The notes beneath the pieces are model-generated. The model did not search any database, had not been told where the DNA came from, and saw only the letters and a program-made list of their open reading frames with translations. A stretch of DNA of 64,000 nucleotides from Treponema denticola (GTDB lineage: Bacteria > Spirochaetota > Spirochaetia > Treponematales > Treponemataceae): contig NZ_CP038800.1 of NCBI RefSeq assembly GCF_024400535.1, forward strand, positions 744,001 to 808,000, given 5' to 3'. A program made the translations under genes and the position numbers. Below are positions 9,671-18,280 of the stretch, one piece after another (the first letter of the stretch is position 1; each line of letters opens with the position of its first letter).

Positions 9671-9708
9671 AAAAAAAGAGTTTTGCTTAAATGCAAAACT
9701 CTTTTTTT
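9671..9708. terminator. Bidirectional intrinsic terminator between FKBP gene and mazG
   Basis: A perfect 16-base inverted repeat (arms 9671-9686 and 9693-9708, 6-base loop) with A7 and T7 at its ends. It can terminate transcripts of both convergent genes. Confidence 0.9.
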
Positions 9709-9716
9709 ATTTCCTG

Positions 9717-10562
9717 CTAATTTTTAGTCCTTTCTTTAAGCTTTGCCTTATTCCAAAATTCTTCCATCTTTTCCCCATTTTTAGGTAAAAGCTCAAGGCC
9801 GCTTTTTTTCATTTCAGTCTCGACAAAGCGGAACCGCCTTTCAAATTTTTTGTTTGCATGCATTAAAGCCATTTCGGGATCTATCTTTAAAAAGCGTGCA
9901 GCATTGACGGCAACAAAGAAGACATCTCCTATCTCGTCTTCCATCGCCGCCTCGGATCCTGATTTAACGGCTTCGGCAAATTCTGTCATCTCTTCTTCCA
10001 TCTTTTCGATAAGGCCGCCGATTTCAGTCCATTCAAAACCGGCCTTTGCTGCCTTTTTTGAAATCTTTAAGGCCCTCAACATCGGCGGAAAATTTTTGGG
10101 GATGGAGTCTAAAATTGATTCGGCCTTAGGCCTTTCTATTTTTTCTTTTATGTTTTCCCATTGGTTTAAAACGGATTCGGGAGTTGAAGCTTTTTTATCG
10201 CTTTCAGGCCCTTCATAGCCTTCCGTTTCCCCGAAAACATGGGGATGCCGCCTTATCAGCTTTTCGGTAAGATTTTTCATAATATCGGCAGTCGAAAAAA
10301 GGCCTTCTTGTTCATACATATACGAAATCATCAGTACATTTAAAAGAATATCGCCGAGTTCTTCTTTTACATGTTCGGCATTTTGTCCGGTACTATGGTG
10401 TTCTTCTATTGCGTCAGCTGCCTCATAGGCTTCTTCCAAAAGGGACTTGCGCATACTCATAGGGGTTTGGGCTATATCCCATGGACAGCCTCCCGGCCCC
10501 CTTAATCTTTTGATTACATTAAAAAGAGCTTCAAAGCTCTCAATCAGTTGTGAATTTTCCAT
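9717..10562 (-). CDS. mazG: Nucleoside triphosphate pyrophosphohydrolase MazG
   Basis: All-alpha NTP pyrophosphatase that hydrolyses (d)NTPs to NMP and PPi, a house-cleaning enzyme. There are two MazG domains. The first has the GGCPWD signature and LLEEAYEAADAIEE (EExxE metal motif) plus EELGDILLNVLM. The second has KMEEEMTEFAEAV and EDEIGDVFFVAVNAARFL. The translated length is 281 residues from ATG 10562. The in-frame ATG at 10571 overlaps the TATAAT box, so I reject it. No SD; the -10 box ends 7 bases before ATG 10562, indicating a leaderless mRNA. Confidence 0.94.
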   Translation of the reverse strand: MENSQLIESFEALFNVIKRLRGPGGCPWDIAQTPMSMRKSLLEEAYEAADAIEEHHSTGQNAEHVKEELGDILLNVLMISYMYEQEGLFSTADIMKNLTEKLIRRHPHVFGETEGYEGPESDKKASTPESVLNQWENIKEKIERPKAESILDSIPKNFPPMLRALKISKKAAKAGFEWTEIGGLIEKMEEEMTEFAEAVKSGSEAAMEDEIGDVFFVAVNAARFLKIDPEMALMHANKKFERRFRFVETEMKKSGLELLPKNGEKMEEFWNKAKLKERTKN

Positions 10563-10569
10563 GTGTTGC

Positions 10570-10599
10570 ATTATAGCAAAAAGATTCGATAATTGACAA
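10570..10599 (-). promoter_or_regulatory. Promoter of mazG
   Basis: Minus strand: TTGTCA (10594-10599) with an 18-base spacer, or TGTCAA with 17, and TATAAT (10570-10575). Its -35 box occupies almost the same bases as the -35 box of the divergent AAA gene. Confidence 0.68.
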
Positions 10600-10621
10600 G
10601 CTGTTTTCCTTATGCTAAAAT
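10593..10621 (+). promoter_or_regulatory. Promoter of the AAA/PD-(D/E)XK gene
   Basis: TTGACA (10593-10598), 17 bases, TAAAAT (10616-10621). The ATG at 10629 begins after 7 bases. The TTG that could be read as a start codon at 10593 is the -35 box. Confidence 0.72.
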
Positions 10622-10628
10622 ATTAGTT

Positions 10629-12239
10629 ATGATGGATTTTAGTAGAAAGTTGCCTATAGGCGTACAGAGTTTTAAAGTATTTCGTGATGATAATTATCTC
10701 TATGTTGATAAGACCGAATATGTTTATAAGTTAGCCTCGACAGGCCGTGTTTATTTTTTAAGCCGCCCCCGCAGATTCGGAAAGAGTCTTTTTCTTTCAA
10801 CCCTTGAAGCGTACTTTTTAGGGCAAAAAGAATTGTTTAAAGGTTTAGCAATCGAAAAACTTGAAGAAGCCGAAAAGGGAAAAAGAGAAATTTGGCAGGA
10901 GTATCCAGTTTTTTACTTGGACTTTAATGTCGGAAAATATGACTGCATTGAAGCTTTGAATACCAATTTTAATGTATTTTTATCCGATTTGGAAGAAAAG
11001 TACGGCACATCTAAGGCAGAAGATAACTTTGCAAAACGCTTTGAAGGGCTTTTAAAACGAGCCTACGAAAAAACCGGAAAACAGGTTGTCGTTTTAATTG
11101 ACGAGTATGATAAGCCTCTTTTATATTCCATGGATAATGAAGCCTTAAATGAAGAATATAGAGCTGTTCTAAAATCATTTTATTCGGTTTTAAAAAGTGC
11201 CGACCAATATATACGCTTGGCATTTTTAACCGGAGTTACTAAATTCAGTAAGGTTAGTATTTTCAGTGACTTAAATAACTTAAACGACATAAGCCTCACA
11301 CCTCAATTTTCAGGTATCTGCGGAATAACTCATACGGAATTATTAAACACCTTTGAACCGGAAATAAAAGCCTTAGCCCAAGCTAACGAATTAAGCTATG
11401 AAGAGTGCATCAAAACCTTACAGCAAAAATATGATGGGTATTGTTTTTCGCCCGAAACGGAAAGAATGTACAATCCTTTCAGCTTGTTAAATGTCTTTTT
11501 TGGAAATCAATTTGACTATTATTGGTTTGCAACGGGAACGCCCACTTTTTTGGTAAAAGCCTTAAAAAAAGGAGACTACCATATTCCCGACTTAGACGGA
11601 AATGTAGAGATGACCTCTGCAGGTTTATCGGATTACAGGGCTGAAGCAGGTTCCGAAATACCCGTATTGTTTCAAGCAGGATATTTAACGATTAAGGGCT
11701 ATGATAAACTCTTGCACCTTTATAGGTTGGGTTTCCCTAACGATGAAGTCAGGTACGGTTTTTTATATAATCTTTTTCCGAGTTATTGCAATGTAGTTTA
11801 TGCGGATGGGCCTTTTTGCATAGCTCAGTTTTATAGGGATATAATTGCAGGAAGGTTAGAAGAGTTTATGCAAAGGTTAAAGTCGATAATGGCAAGCCTT
11901 CCCTACGACAATATAAAAAAGGATACCGATGAAAGCCTCGCATTGAGGGAGCATAATTTTCAAGTCTGCGTTTATTTGGTCTTTGCCCTTTTAGGACAGT
12001 TTATCGAGCTTGAGGTACCTGTCGCTAACGGAAGAACAGATGCCCTTATAAAAACCGAAACAGCTATTTATATTTTTGAGTTTAAACTAAAAGAAAGTGC
12101 TGAAGCCGCCTTAAAGCAAATCAAAGAAAAAAAATATGCCGAAAGGTACAAGGCCGAAAAGAAAAAGATAATGCTCATCGGTGTCAGCTTTGATCCGGAA
12201 GAAAAAACTGTAAAAGAATGGATTACGGAAGAAGCGTGA
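10629..12239 (+). CDS. AAA-ATPase-like protein with C-terminal PD-(D/E)XK nuclease-like domain
   Basis: A 536-residue member of the AAA-ATPase_like plus PDDEXK_9 family, often multicopy in Bacteroidetes and Treponema and of unknown role. The conserved start LPIGVQSFKVFRDDNYLYVDKT is followed by Walker A RPRRFGKSLFL (near 47-57) and Walker B VVVLIDEYDKPL. The C-terminal domain has ELEVPVANGRTDALI followed by IYIFEFKLKE, i.e. an intact D...ExK nuclease-type catalytic set, then a YAERYKAEKKKIMLIGVSF ending. No SD; ATG 10629 (or 10632) fits a leaderless mRNA. It is divergent from mazG. DNA binding or cleavage is inferred only from the fold. Confidence 0.85.
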   Translation: MMDFSRKLPIGVQSFKVFRDDNYLYVDKTEYVYKLASTGRVYFLSRPRRFGKSLFLSTLEAYFLGQKELFKGLAIEKLEEAEKGKREIWQEYPVFYLDFNVGKYDCIEALNTNFNVFLSDLEEKYGTSKAEDNFAKRFEGLLKRAYEKTGKQVVVLIDEYDKPLLYSMDNEALNEEYRAVLKSFYSVLKSADQYIRLAFLTGVTKFSKVSIFSDLNNLNDISLTPQFSGICGITHTELLNTFEPEIKALAQANELSYEECIKTLQQKYDGYCFSPETERMYNPFSLLNVFFGNQFDYYWFATGTPTFLVKALKKGDYHIPDLDGNVEMTSAGLSDYRAEAGSEIPVLFQAGYLTIKGYDKLLHLYRLGFPNDEVRYGFLYNLFPSYCNVVYADGPFCIAQFYRDIIAGRLEEFMQRLKSIMASLPYDNIKKDTDESLALREHNFQVCVYLVFALLGQFIELEVPVANGRTDALIKTETAIYIFEFKLKESAEAALKQIKEKKYAERYKAEKKKIMLIGVSFDPEEKTVKEWITEEA

Positions 12240-12320
12240 AAGGGTTTTATCGGTAAGCTATGCCCTCAAGCCGTAGCCAACACACAAATTGACTTCCCTA
12301 TCGGAAACGATTCCAATTCC

Positions 12321-12349
12321 TTGACTTTTTTATTCTTTTTTTGTAATCT
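12321..12349 (+). promoter_or_regulatory. Promoter of the TolC-like/HlyD-like/MacB-like operon
   Basis: TTGACT (12321-12326), 17 bases, TAATCT (12344-12349). The predicted start is about 12356, so ATG 12364 has a very short leader without SD. Confidence 0.6.
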
Positions 12350-12363
12350 TACAAGTGTCAAAA

Positions 12364-13776
12364 ATGCTTAAACATAATTCTTTTTTTATTTATCTCTTCA
12401 TTTCGTTAAATGTTCTTTTTGCTCAAGAAAATATTTATGACAAAATTTTAGAATACCGCTGCAAAAACGATACCGATATTGTTTTGATAGAAAACGAAGC
12501 GGCGATAGCTCTAAATAATTATAAATCCGTAAGGCTTAATTCTCTCTTTGCCTTTGACTTTAGTTCTACTTTAAATTTTAATCTTAGTTCCGAAAAGGAT
12601 AAATCGGGATTTTCCGTACAGCCTTCGATTTCGGCAGGTATGCCTCTTTATAATAATCTGGGACTCAAACTGTCCGCTCCTTATTCTTATAAGATGGGAA
12701 AAAGTTCTCAAGATTTTTCGCTGGGGCTTTCAGGCGATATTTACAGCCAAGCCCGCAAAAGAAAAAAGCAGGAAATTGAAACTTCCTTGGAGGCTCTTAA
12801 AGAGGCAGAAAATAAAGTGAGGAGAGTTAAAGAGCTTGCCGAAAAAAAACTTTTAACCGATATTCAAAAAATATTAAACGAATATTCGGCTCTTCTTTCA
12901 AAGAGGCTTTCAGGCATTCAGGCCGATATTAACTACAAACAGATTCTTGCAGAAGGCTATTCCGAAACATCTTCAAAGTTGAGAACAGCAAGGCTTAATT
13001 TGATAAGCTCCGAAAGGACAGAAAAAGAAACGGAATTTTCTTTTGAGGTTTCCGCCCGTCTTTTTTTTGAGTCCTGCGGTCTTGATATTCCAAAAAAAGA
13101 CGAGGATGAATTTTTTATAAGGCTTGCAAAAAGTCTCCCGAAACAAAAGCTGATTTCTATGGAAAACCTAAGGGCGGAAAACTATAAGCCCCTTTTAAAA
13201 GCGGAAAATGATTATCAAAAACTTCTCGAAAAAAATAAAATGGATTTAAGCCCATTTTCGGCTTCTGCAAGTTTGGGATATTCTTATACTATGAATCAAA
13301 ATAAGAACATAAGTTCGGGGCTGCAGCTGATGTTTCCCGGGGTAAGGCTTGATACGGGCCTTAGCTTAGGTTTGGACTCCGCTTCCGTTCCGGCCATGCA
13401 AGTGTCTTTTTCGATAAATCCGCTTGCAATTTATGATTATTATCTTAATAAAAAAAATGTTGCCTTAAAAGAAGCGGGCGAAAAGATAAAGCTGGGAAAC
13501 ACGAGAAATAATTTTGCTAAAGAGTTTAATACTTTTAAACTTAAATGGGAACAGCTTGAATGGCAGCAAATCCGCTATGCCGAAGAACTGGATATTTATA
13601 AAGAAAATGCCGAGGAGCATGCTAAATGGTTCCAAAGGGGACTTATAAACGCTTTGGAAAATAAGCAGGCTTCTTTGCAATATATTACTGCTCTTTTAGG
13701 TTCAGCCGATTCGAATATCGCCGTACATATTTTCAATGCAGAGTTAAAAGAAGCTTTCGATATAGAGGAAAAATAA
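12364..13776 (+). CDS. TolC-like outer membrane efflux protein
   Basis: A protein of about 470 residues with a signal peptide (hydrophobic FFIYLFISLNVLFA, cleavage near AQE). It then has alternating beta-like and long helical segments, including a charged helix around 150-190 and a second around 370-450 (WEQLEWQQIRYAEELDIYKENAEEH). This pattern suits an outer-membrane factor of a tripartite exporter, but TolC motifs are weak. The call leans on context: the next two genes are a periplasmic adaptor and a MacB-type permease. I use ATG 12364; a GTG at 12355 lies at or before the predicted transcription start. The next gene begins 1 base after the stop. Confidence 0.65.
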   Translation: MLKHNSFFIYLFISLNVLFAQENIYDKILEYRCKNDTDIVLIENEAAIALNNYKSVRLNSLFAFDFSSTLNFNLSSEKDKSGFSVQPSISAGMPLYNNLGLKLSAPYSYKMGKSSQDFSLGLSGDIYSQARKRKKQEIETSLEALKEAENKVRRVKELAEKKLLTDIQKILNEYSALLSKRLSGIQADINYKQILAEGYSETSSKLRTARLNLISSERTEKETEFSFEVSARLFFESCGLDIPKKDEDEFFIRLAKSLPKQKLISMENLRAENYKPLLKAENDYQKLLEKNKMDLSPFSASASLGYSYTMNQNKNISSGLQLMFPGVRLDTGLSLGLDSASVPAMQVSFSINPLAIYDYYLNKKNVALKEAGEKIKLGNTRNNFAKEFNTFKLKWEQLEWQQIRYAEELDIYKENAEEHAKWFQRGLINALENKQASLQYITALLGSADSNIAVHIFNAELKEAFDIEEK

Positions 13777-14742
13777 ATGCAGGATACAAAGCAAAAAAAT
13801 AAAAGAATTATATTAACAGTTGCTGCCGCAATAATTATACTTTTGATAGTTTGGATTCTTTTTTTACCCAAGAAGGGAACTGAGGAGATTTCTCAAACGG
13901 TTACGGTAACTAAAGAAGTGATACAGGATGTTATTCAAGTTTCAGGTTATATTCAGCCTGCTCAACAGCAAAACCTTCACTCTCCGGGCGAAGGCCTTAT
14001 AAAAAAGGTTGCGGTTAAAGAAGGCGATATTGTAAAAAAAGGCGACCTTATCTTTGCTCTTGACAATACCTATCAGGCTTTTCAAGTTGCAAAGCAGGAA
14101 TTTGCTATTGAAAAAGAACAATTACAAGGCTATTCTAAAAACCTTGAATTGATGAAACTGGAGCTTGAATCTTTAAAGAGGGCCTTACGGGATAGAAGCG
14201 TTTATGCAAAGTTTGACGGTATAGTCGTTTCTTTTGATCTTACCGAAGGTTCATACGTTATGCCCAAGGATAATTTCGGGGTGATTATAGACCGCTCCTT
14301 TTTTAAGTCTACTGTCGATGTTTCCGAAGGAGATGTTCCGCGGTTAAAGGTAGGGCAAAAAGTTTTACTCAGCTTTCAAGCTCTCGGCGATGAAAAAGTG
14401 GAAGGCCGTGTTACCTATCATTCTTCAATCGCTAAATCCGGCTCCCAAAGGGGCGCTACTGTGATAGAAACAAAGATAGTTGTCGATAAGCTTCCCGAAA
14501 ATGTTTTACCCGGTTATTCTTTTAGCGGAAACATCATTGCCGGTGAAGATGAAGAAGTTTTGCTTTTGGATCAAACGGCTCTTTCCTACGATAAGGGCGA
14601 ACCATATGTTGAAAGAGTTCTTGAAAACGGCAAGATTGAAAGGGTTAATGTCGAAGTTGAAGCCTATACTCCGGGCACTGTAAAAGTTTTATCCGGCTTA
14701 AAGGAAGGCGATACCTTGAGGGTAAAGCCTCCTAAGTGGTAA
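13777..14742 (+). CDS. Periplasmic adaptor (HlyD/MacA-type membrane fusion protein)
   Basis: Membrane fusion protein of 321 residues bridging an inner-membrane permease and an outer-membrane channel. One N-terminal membrane helix (about 11-29) is followed by a biotinyl-lipoyl half motif (GEGLIKKVAVKEGDIVKKGDLIFALD), a short helical hairpin (about 95-140), the second lipoyl half (VYAKFDGIVVSFDLTEGSYV) and beta-barrel segments ending in VKVLSGLKEGDTLRV. The helical hairpin is short compared with MacA. SD GAGG lies 8-11 bases upstream. The next gene follows after 7 bases. Confidence 0.88.
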   Translation: MQDTKQKNKRIILTVAAAIIILLIVWILFLPKKGTEEISQTVTVTKEVIQDVIQVSGYIQPAQQQNLHSPGEGLIKKVAVKEGDIVKKGDLIFALDNTYQAFQVAKQEFAIEKEQLQGYSKNLELMKLELESLKRALRDRSVYAKFDGIVVSFDLTEGSYVMPKDNFGVIIDRSFFKSTVDVSEGDVPRLKVGQKVLLSFQALGDEKVEGRVTYHSSIAKSGSQRGATVIETKIVVDKLPENVLPGYSFSGNIIAGEDEEVLLLDQTALSYDKGEPYVERVLENGKIERVNVEVEAYTPGTVKVLSGLKEGDTLRVKPPKW

Positions 14743-14749
14743 GAGAAAA

Positions 14750-15988
14750 ATGTTTGAAGATTTTATAAACGCCCTTCATAATTTTAGAACAAACAAGATG
14801 CGGACCCTTCTTTCCTTATTGGGCATAGTGATAGGCGTTACCTCGGTTATAATTGTTACAAGCCTTGCAAGTTCTCTTTCAAACAGCATGATAAAAGAAT
14901 TTGAAGAGTTCAGTATGGATATAATCAACATAGGAACTCAGGCGGATAATCCCGAATTCGCAGGTGAAGGTAAAAGCATAAAATTTGATGAAGCTTTCCG
15001 TAAAAAGTTGATGCAAAAAATTCCCGAGATAAAGCATGTTTTTTATTCCAACACTTTTCAAGCCTCGATTATAAGGAATGATTTGCGGATTGAAATTAGC
15101 GATATAGAAGGAATTGAAGCTGAAAGGCTTGAATCTCACCGCGTGGTTATGGATTACGGCAGTTTTTTTTCTTCTTCCGATTATTCTATGGGAGCTGAAA
15201 AGGCTATTATAGGCGAAAGGATAGCTTTTCAGCTTTTTCCTGAGGGCAGGGCTGTAGGTAAATTTATTACTTTGCAGATTCCGTCAAGCAGCGAAAAGTC
15301 TCCTCCACTTATTGTGCGTCTTCAGGTCATAGGCGTTGTAAAACCCAAAAATACCTGGGTGATCCGCACCTCGGATGCCGTCTTTGTTCCAAGAAAATTT
15401 GCTTTAAGTAGGCTTCCGGGAAAGGTATCTGAGGCTGTTTGGGCAGCCGAAGTTGCTATCTCGGATCCTAAGGACTCCTCCAAGGTTGAAGTAAAGATTC
15501 AGGATTTTTCTGAAGAACTGTCGGGCGGTAACCGTTTTGCTCTGTGGGTTTACTCTGCCCGTCAGCAGTTTGAGCAAATGACTAAGATTACCGGAATGGT
15601 AAGCCTTGTGCTTTCAGCCATAGCGGGAATATCTTTGCTTGTCGGGGGAATAGGCATTATGAATATAATGCTTGTTACCGTAACCGAACGCCGAAGGGAG
15701 ATAGGCATAAGAAAGGCTCTCGGGGCTACGGGCGGAGCCATAAGAATGCAGTTTTTAATAGAGTCGGCTTCTCTTACTCTTACAGGGGGGCTCATAGGTA
15801 TAGTTTTAGGGCTTCTAATCAGTAAGCTGATTGTAAATGTTTTCTTCCCTCCCGAAATAATCTTTTTACCCAATTTTTCGGGCTCGCTGATAGCCTTTTC
15901 GGTCAGCGTATGTACGGGAATATTTTTTGGCCTTCATCCTGCCATCAAGGCGGCTAGGCTTGATCCCGTCCTAGCCCTTGCAGAATAA
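14750..15988 (+). CDS. MacB/FtsX-family ABC transporter permease
   Basis: A 412-residue permease with the MacB topology. Transmembrane helix 1 follows NKMRTLLSLLGIVIGVTSVII (16-36). A large periplasmic MacB_PCD domain (about 45-270) precedes three C-terminal helices, with the conserved stretch GGIGIMNIMLVTVTERRREIGIRKALGAT. No ATP-binding domain is fused and no ATPase gene is adjacent, which is unusual because these permeases need a LolD/MacB-type ATPase. One must be supplied from elsewhere. Likely role: export of a hydrophobic or peptide substrate, or of lipoproteins, through the adaptor and outer-membrane partners. Confidence 0.88.
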   Translation: MFEDFINALHNFRTNKMRTLLSLLGIVIGVTSVIIVTSLASSLSNSMIKEFEEFSMDIINIGTQADNPEFAGEGKSIKFDEAFRKKLMQKIPEIKHVFYSNTFQASIIRNDLRIEISDIEGIEAERLESHRVVMDYGSFFSSSDYSMGAEKAIIGERIAFQLFPEGRAVGKFITLQIPSSSEKSPPLIVRLQVIGVVKPKNTWVIRTSDAVFVPRKFALSRLPGKVSEAVWAAEVAISDPKDSSKVEVKIQDFSEELSGGNRFALWVYSARQQFEQMTKITGMVSLVLSAIAGISLLVGGIGIMNIMLVTVTERRREIGIRKALGATGGAIRMQFLIESASLTLTGGLIGIVLGLLISKLIVNVFFPPEIIFLPNFSGSLIAFSVSVCTGIFFGLHPAIKAARLDPVLALAE

Positions 15989-16002
15989 ATGAGGTTTTTC
16001 TT

Positions 16003-17040
16003 ATGGATATTGAAGCTTTAGAATTGCGTGCCCTGAGTATTCAGGCCGCAAGAGAATTTTTTATTAAAAAGAATTATTTGGAATTGGATACGCCGGCTCT
16101 TTCAGAAGAGCTAATCCCCGAAACCTGTCTGGAAGTTTTTAAAACGGAATACATAAGTCCGTCCTTGTCAAAAGATACTCATCAGGGGAAAGCTCTTTTT
16201 TTGGTTCCCTCGCCCGAAGTTTATATTAAGCCGATAATAGCCCAAACAGCCCGCTCGGTTTTTCAGATTTCAAAATGCTACCGCAATGCAGAATCGATAG
16301 GCAATATCCACAGCCCCGAATTTACCATGCTGGAATATTACACGGTAAACGCAAACTATAAAGATTCCGTAAAGATAAGCGAAGAATTTTTAAGCCATGT
16401 TTCCGATAGGGTTAAAGAAAATCCTCTTGTTGACGGGGAGGTCTTAAAAACCTTATCAAAGGGATTTGAGTGTCTGACTATGGACGAGGCCTTTAGAAAA
16501 TACGCAGGAGTTCCTTTAAGTACGGAACATTCACCGGAGGAACTCGCTTACTACGCTGAAAAGTTAGGGCTCGGAGAAGCTGAAAACTATTCGGACTGGA
16601 AAGAGGACGATTTATATGAGCTTATTTTAGTCCACGCAGTTGAGCCCAATCTTCCTAAAAACAAACTCATAGCTCTTTTGGATTATCCCGCCTTTGTGCC
16701 CTGCCTTGCCGCAGAAAATTCCGAAAAGATTTTCAATAAAAAAAATGAAGTTATTGAATGGAAGACTGTCGAGCGTTGGGAAGTTTATTTAAACGGGGTT
16801 GAGCTTGCAAACTGCTATACCGAAGAAAGAAATGAAAGCAAAATAAATTCTTATTTTAAAAACGAAAACGAATTAAAGCAAAAAAACGCTCTCGTTCCGC
16901 ATCCCCCTGTAAAGGACTTCGGGGAGACTTGCTCTAAGATGCCGCCATGCTCCGGTGTTGCCATGGGCTTTGACCGCCTTATCATGCTCTTGGCCGGAAA
17001 AAAAACTCTCGATTTTACGATATACGGTAAAAACTTTTAA
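16003..17040 (+). CDS. epmA: EF-P lysine ligase (GenX/PoxA-type class II LysRS paralogue)
   Basis: EpmA attaches (R)-beta-lysine to a conserved lysine of elongation factor P, easing translation of polyproline. The 345 residues match the truncated LysRS paralogue, lacking the anticodon-binding domain. Class II motif 2 is FQISKCYRNAESIGNIHSPEF (about 88-108) and motif 3 GVAMGFDRLIMLL (about 319-331). The VELANCYTEERN stretch resembles the LysRS active site. It starts 14 bases after the permease gene with SD GAGG, so it is probably cotranscribed although functionally unrelated. The partners EpmB and EF-P are not in the window. Confidence 0.9.
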   Translation: MDIEALELRALSIQAAREFFIKKNYLELDTPALSEELIPETCLEVFKTEYISPSLSKDTHQGKALFLVPSPEVYIKPIIAQTARSVFQISKCYRNAESIGNIHSPEFTMLEYYTVNANYKDSVKISEEFLSHVSDRVKENPLVDGEVLKTLSKGFECLTMDEAFRKYAGVPLSTEHSPEELAYYAEKLGLGEAENYSDWKEDDLYELILVHAVEPNLPKNKLIALLDYPAFVPCLAAENSEKIFNKKNEVIEWKTVERWEVYLNGVELANCYTEERNESKINSYFKNENELKQKNALVPHPPVKDFGETCSKMPPCSGVAMGFDRLIMLLAGKKTLDFTIYGKNF

Positions 17041-17099
17041 TTATTTAAGATATTTTATCCGATAATAACATAAGAGGTCTTGATTTTGTTTTAAATTCA

Positions 17100-17128
17100 T
17101 TGACAAGAACCTATTTTGCGTTTAGAAT
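17100..17128 (+). promoter_or_regulatory. Promoter of the LysM gene
   Basis: TTGACA (17100-17105), 17 bases, TAGAAT (17123-17128). The leader is about 47 bases and contains a strong SD (CAGGAGG). Confidence 0.68.
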
Positions 17129-17181
17129 AGTTATAGATGCTGTAAATAATTATTAAACTTGGAATTTTGCAGGAGGATATT

Positions 17182-18261
17182 ATGGCTTCAAAAATAGGAA
17201 TAAAACTTGCAGACGGGACATTTTTCCCGATTTTGGATGAAGATGCTTTGTCGGAACAATCTTTGGAATTGACTACGGTTAGGGAAAATCAGGAAAGCGT
17301 TCAAATAAATTTATTTAAGCAATTTGAAAAAGAAGCTCCCGAATACATAGGTTCCCTTATTGTAGAAGATGTTTCAACAGGTGCTGCAGGGGATCCTACC
17401 ATAAACCTCAAAATAAAGCTTGATGAAGAAAAAAATCTTTCTGCAGAAGCGATTGATGAGGGCTCAGGTTCGCATCAGTCTCTAAAAGTTTCCTTAAAAA
17501 ACCTTGATGAGGCAAGTCTTGATGGACTGGATTTCGATTTTGCCTCGTTTGATAGTCCTTTAACTTCCGATGAGGGGATCATAGATACCGATGATTTTAT
17601 GATGCCGGCTGAACATTCTTCAACGGAAGAGTTATATGAGGAAGAGTCCGGGGCAGATTCTCAGCTTTACGGTCAAAGTGAAGAAAAATCCGAAAAGAAA
17701 AAGATGCCTCTATGGCTGATAATTATAATAATAATTCTTTGTATAACGGCCTTGGTTTTTGCAATCCTTCTTTTGACAAAAAAAATGCCCTTTGCAGATG
17801 GGGATAAAATAGCCTCTGCCCTTGAAAAGATTGAACAAGTGCAGGAGTCTAAAAAAGATGTAAATGCTACGACCTCTACGGTTCCTAAAGAAAATGCTGA
17901 AGAAAAAGCCGCTGCCGAAGCTAAACGAAAAGCCGAAGAGGAAGAAAGGCAAAAGGCTGAAGCTAAGAAAAAAGAGGAGGAAGAAGCCAAGCAAAAGGCT
18001 GCTGCTGAGGCTAAAAAGAAAGCTGAAGAAGAAGCTAAACAAAAAGCTGATGCCAAGAAAAAGGCTGATGCTCAAAAAAAATCGAATGTAAATTCTAAGG
18101 GCGTAGTAAGGTACAAGATCAAATGGGGTGATACCCTTTGGGATTTATCCGAAACCTATTATAAGACTCCTTGGCTCTATAAAAAAATAGCGGATTACAA
18201 TAAAATCAAAAATCCGAACCTGATTATAGCAGGAACCTATATAGATATTCCGCCTAAATAA
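17182..18261 (+). CDS. DnaK substrate-binding-like, transmembrane, LysM protein
   Basis: A 359-residue protein starting at ATG 17182 (SD AGGAGG 6-7 bases upstream; a TTG at 17167 is rejected). Residues 2-106 resemble the Hsp70/DnaK substrate-binding beta domain: GIKLADGTFFPIL, TTVRENQESVQINLF, IGSL, then DPTINLKIKLDEEKNLSAEA and DEGSGSHQSLKV parallel the DnaK order (GI..GG..., T..DNQ..V.I.V, LG, P.I.V.F.ID..GIL.V.A.D..SG..Q.I.I). There is no ATPase domain. An acidic linker (107-174), one membrane helix (176-199), a K/E/A-rich coiled coil (240-300) and a C-terminal LysM (309-357, KIKWGDTLWDLSETYY) follow. The topology implies a cytoplasmic DnaK-like domain and a periplasmic LysM domain bound to peptidoglycan. 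The LysM and membrane segments are firm; the DnaK-like assignment is by eye. Confidence 0.8.
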   Translation: MASKIGIKLADGTFFPILDEDALSEQSLELTTVRENQESVQINLFKQFEKEAPEYIGSLIVEDVSTGAAGDPTINLKIKLDEEKNLSAEAIDEGSGSHQSLKVSLKNLDEASLDGLDFDFASFDSPLTSDEGIIDTDDFMMPAEHSSTEELYEEESGADSQLYGQSEEKSEKKKMPLWLIIIIIILCITALVFAILLLTKKMPFADGDKIASALEKIEQVQESKKDVNATTSTVPKENAEEKAAAEAKRKAEEEERQKAEAKKKEEEEAKQKAAAEAKKKAEEEAKQKADAKKKADAQKKSNVNSKGVVRYKIKWGDTLWDLSETYYKTPWLYKKIADYNKIKNPNLIIAGTYIDIPPK

Positions 18262-18280
18262 TTTTTAAGAGGATAGCCTT

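Noticed and set aside
10593-10628. 12-residue N-terminal extension of the AAA protein from TTG 10593
   Set aside because: The TTG is the first base triplet of a TTGACA -35 box.
12240-12320. Small ORF or RNA in the gap upstream of the TolC-like gene
   Set aside because: No start with SD and no stable hairpin; only the downstream promoter was found.
17673-18091. Alternative-frame ORFs in the LysM gene
   Set aside because: They are shadows of the low-complexity K/E/A repeat; they show extreme composition and no SD.
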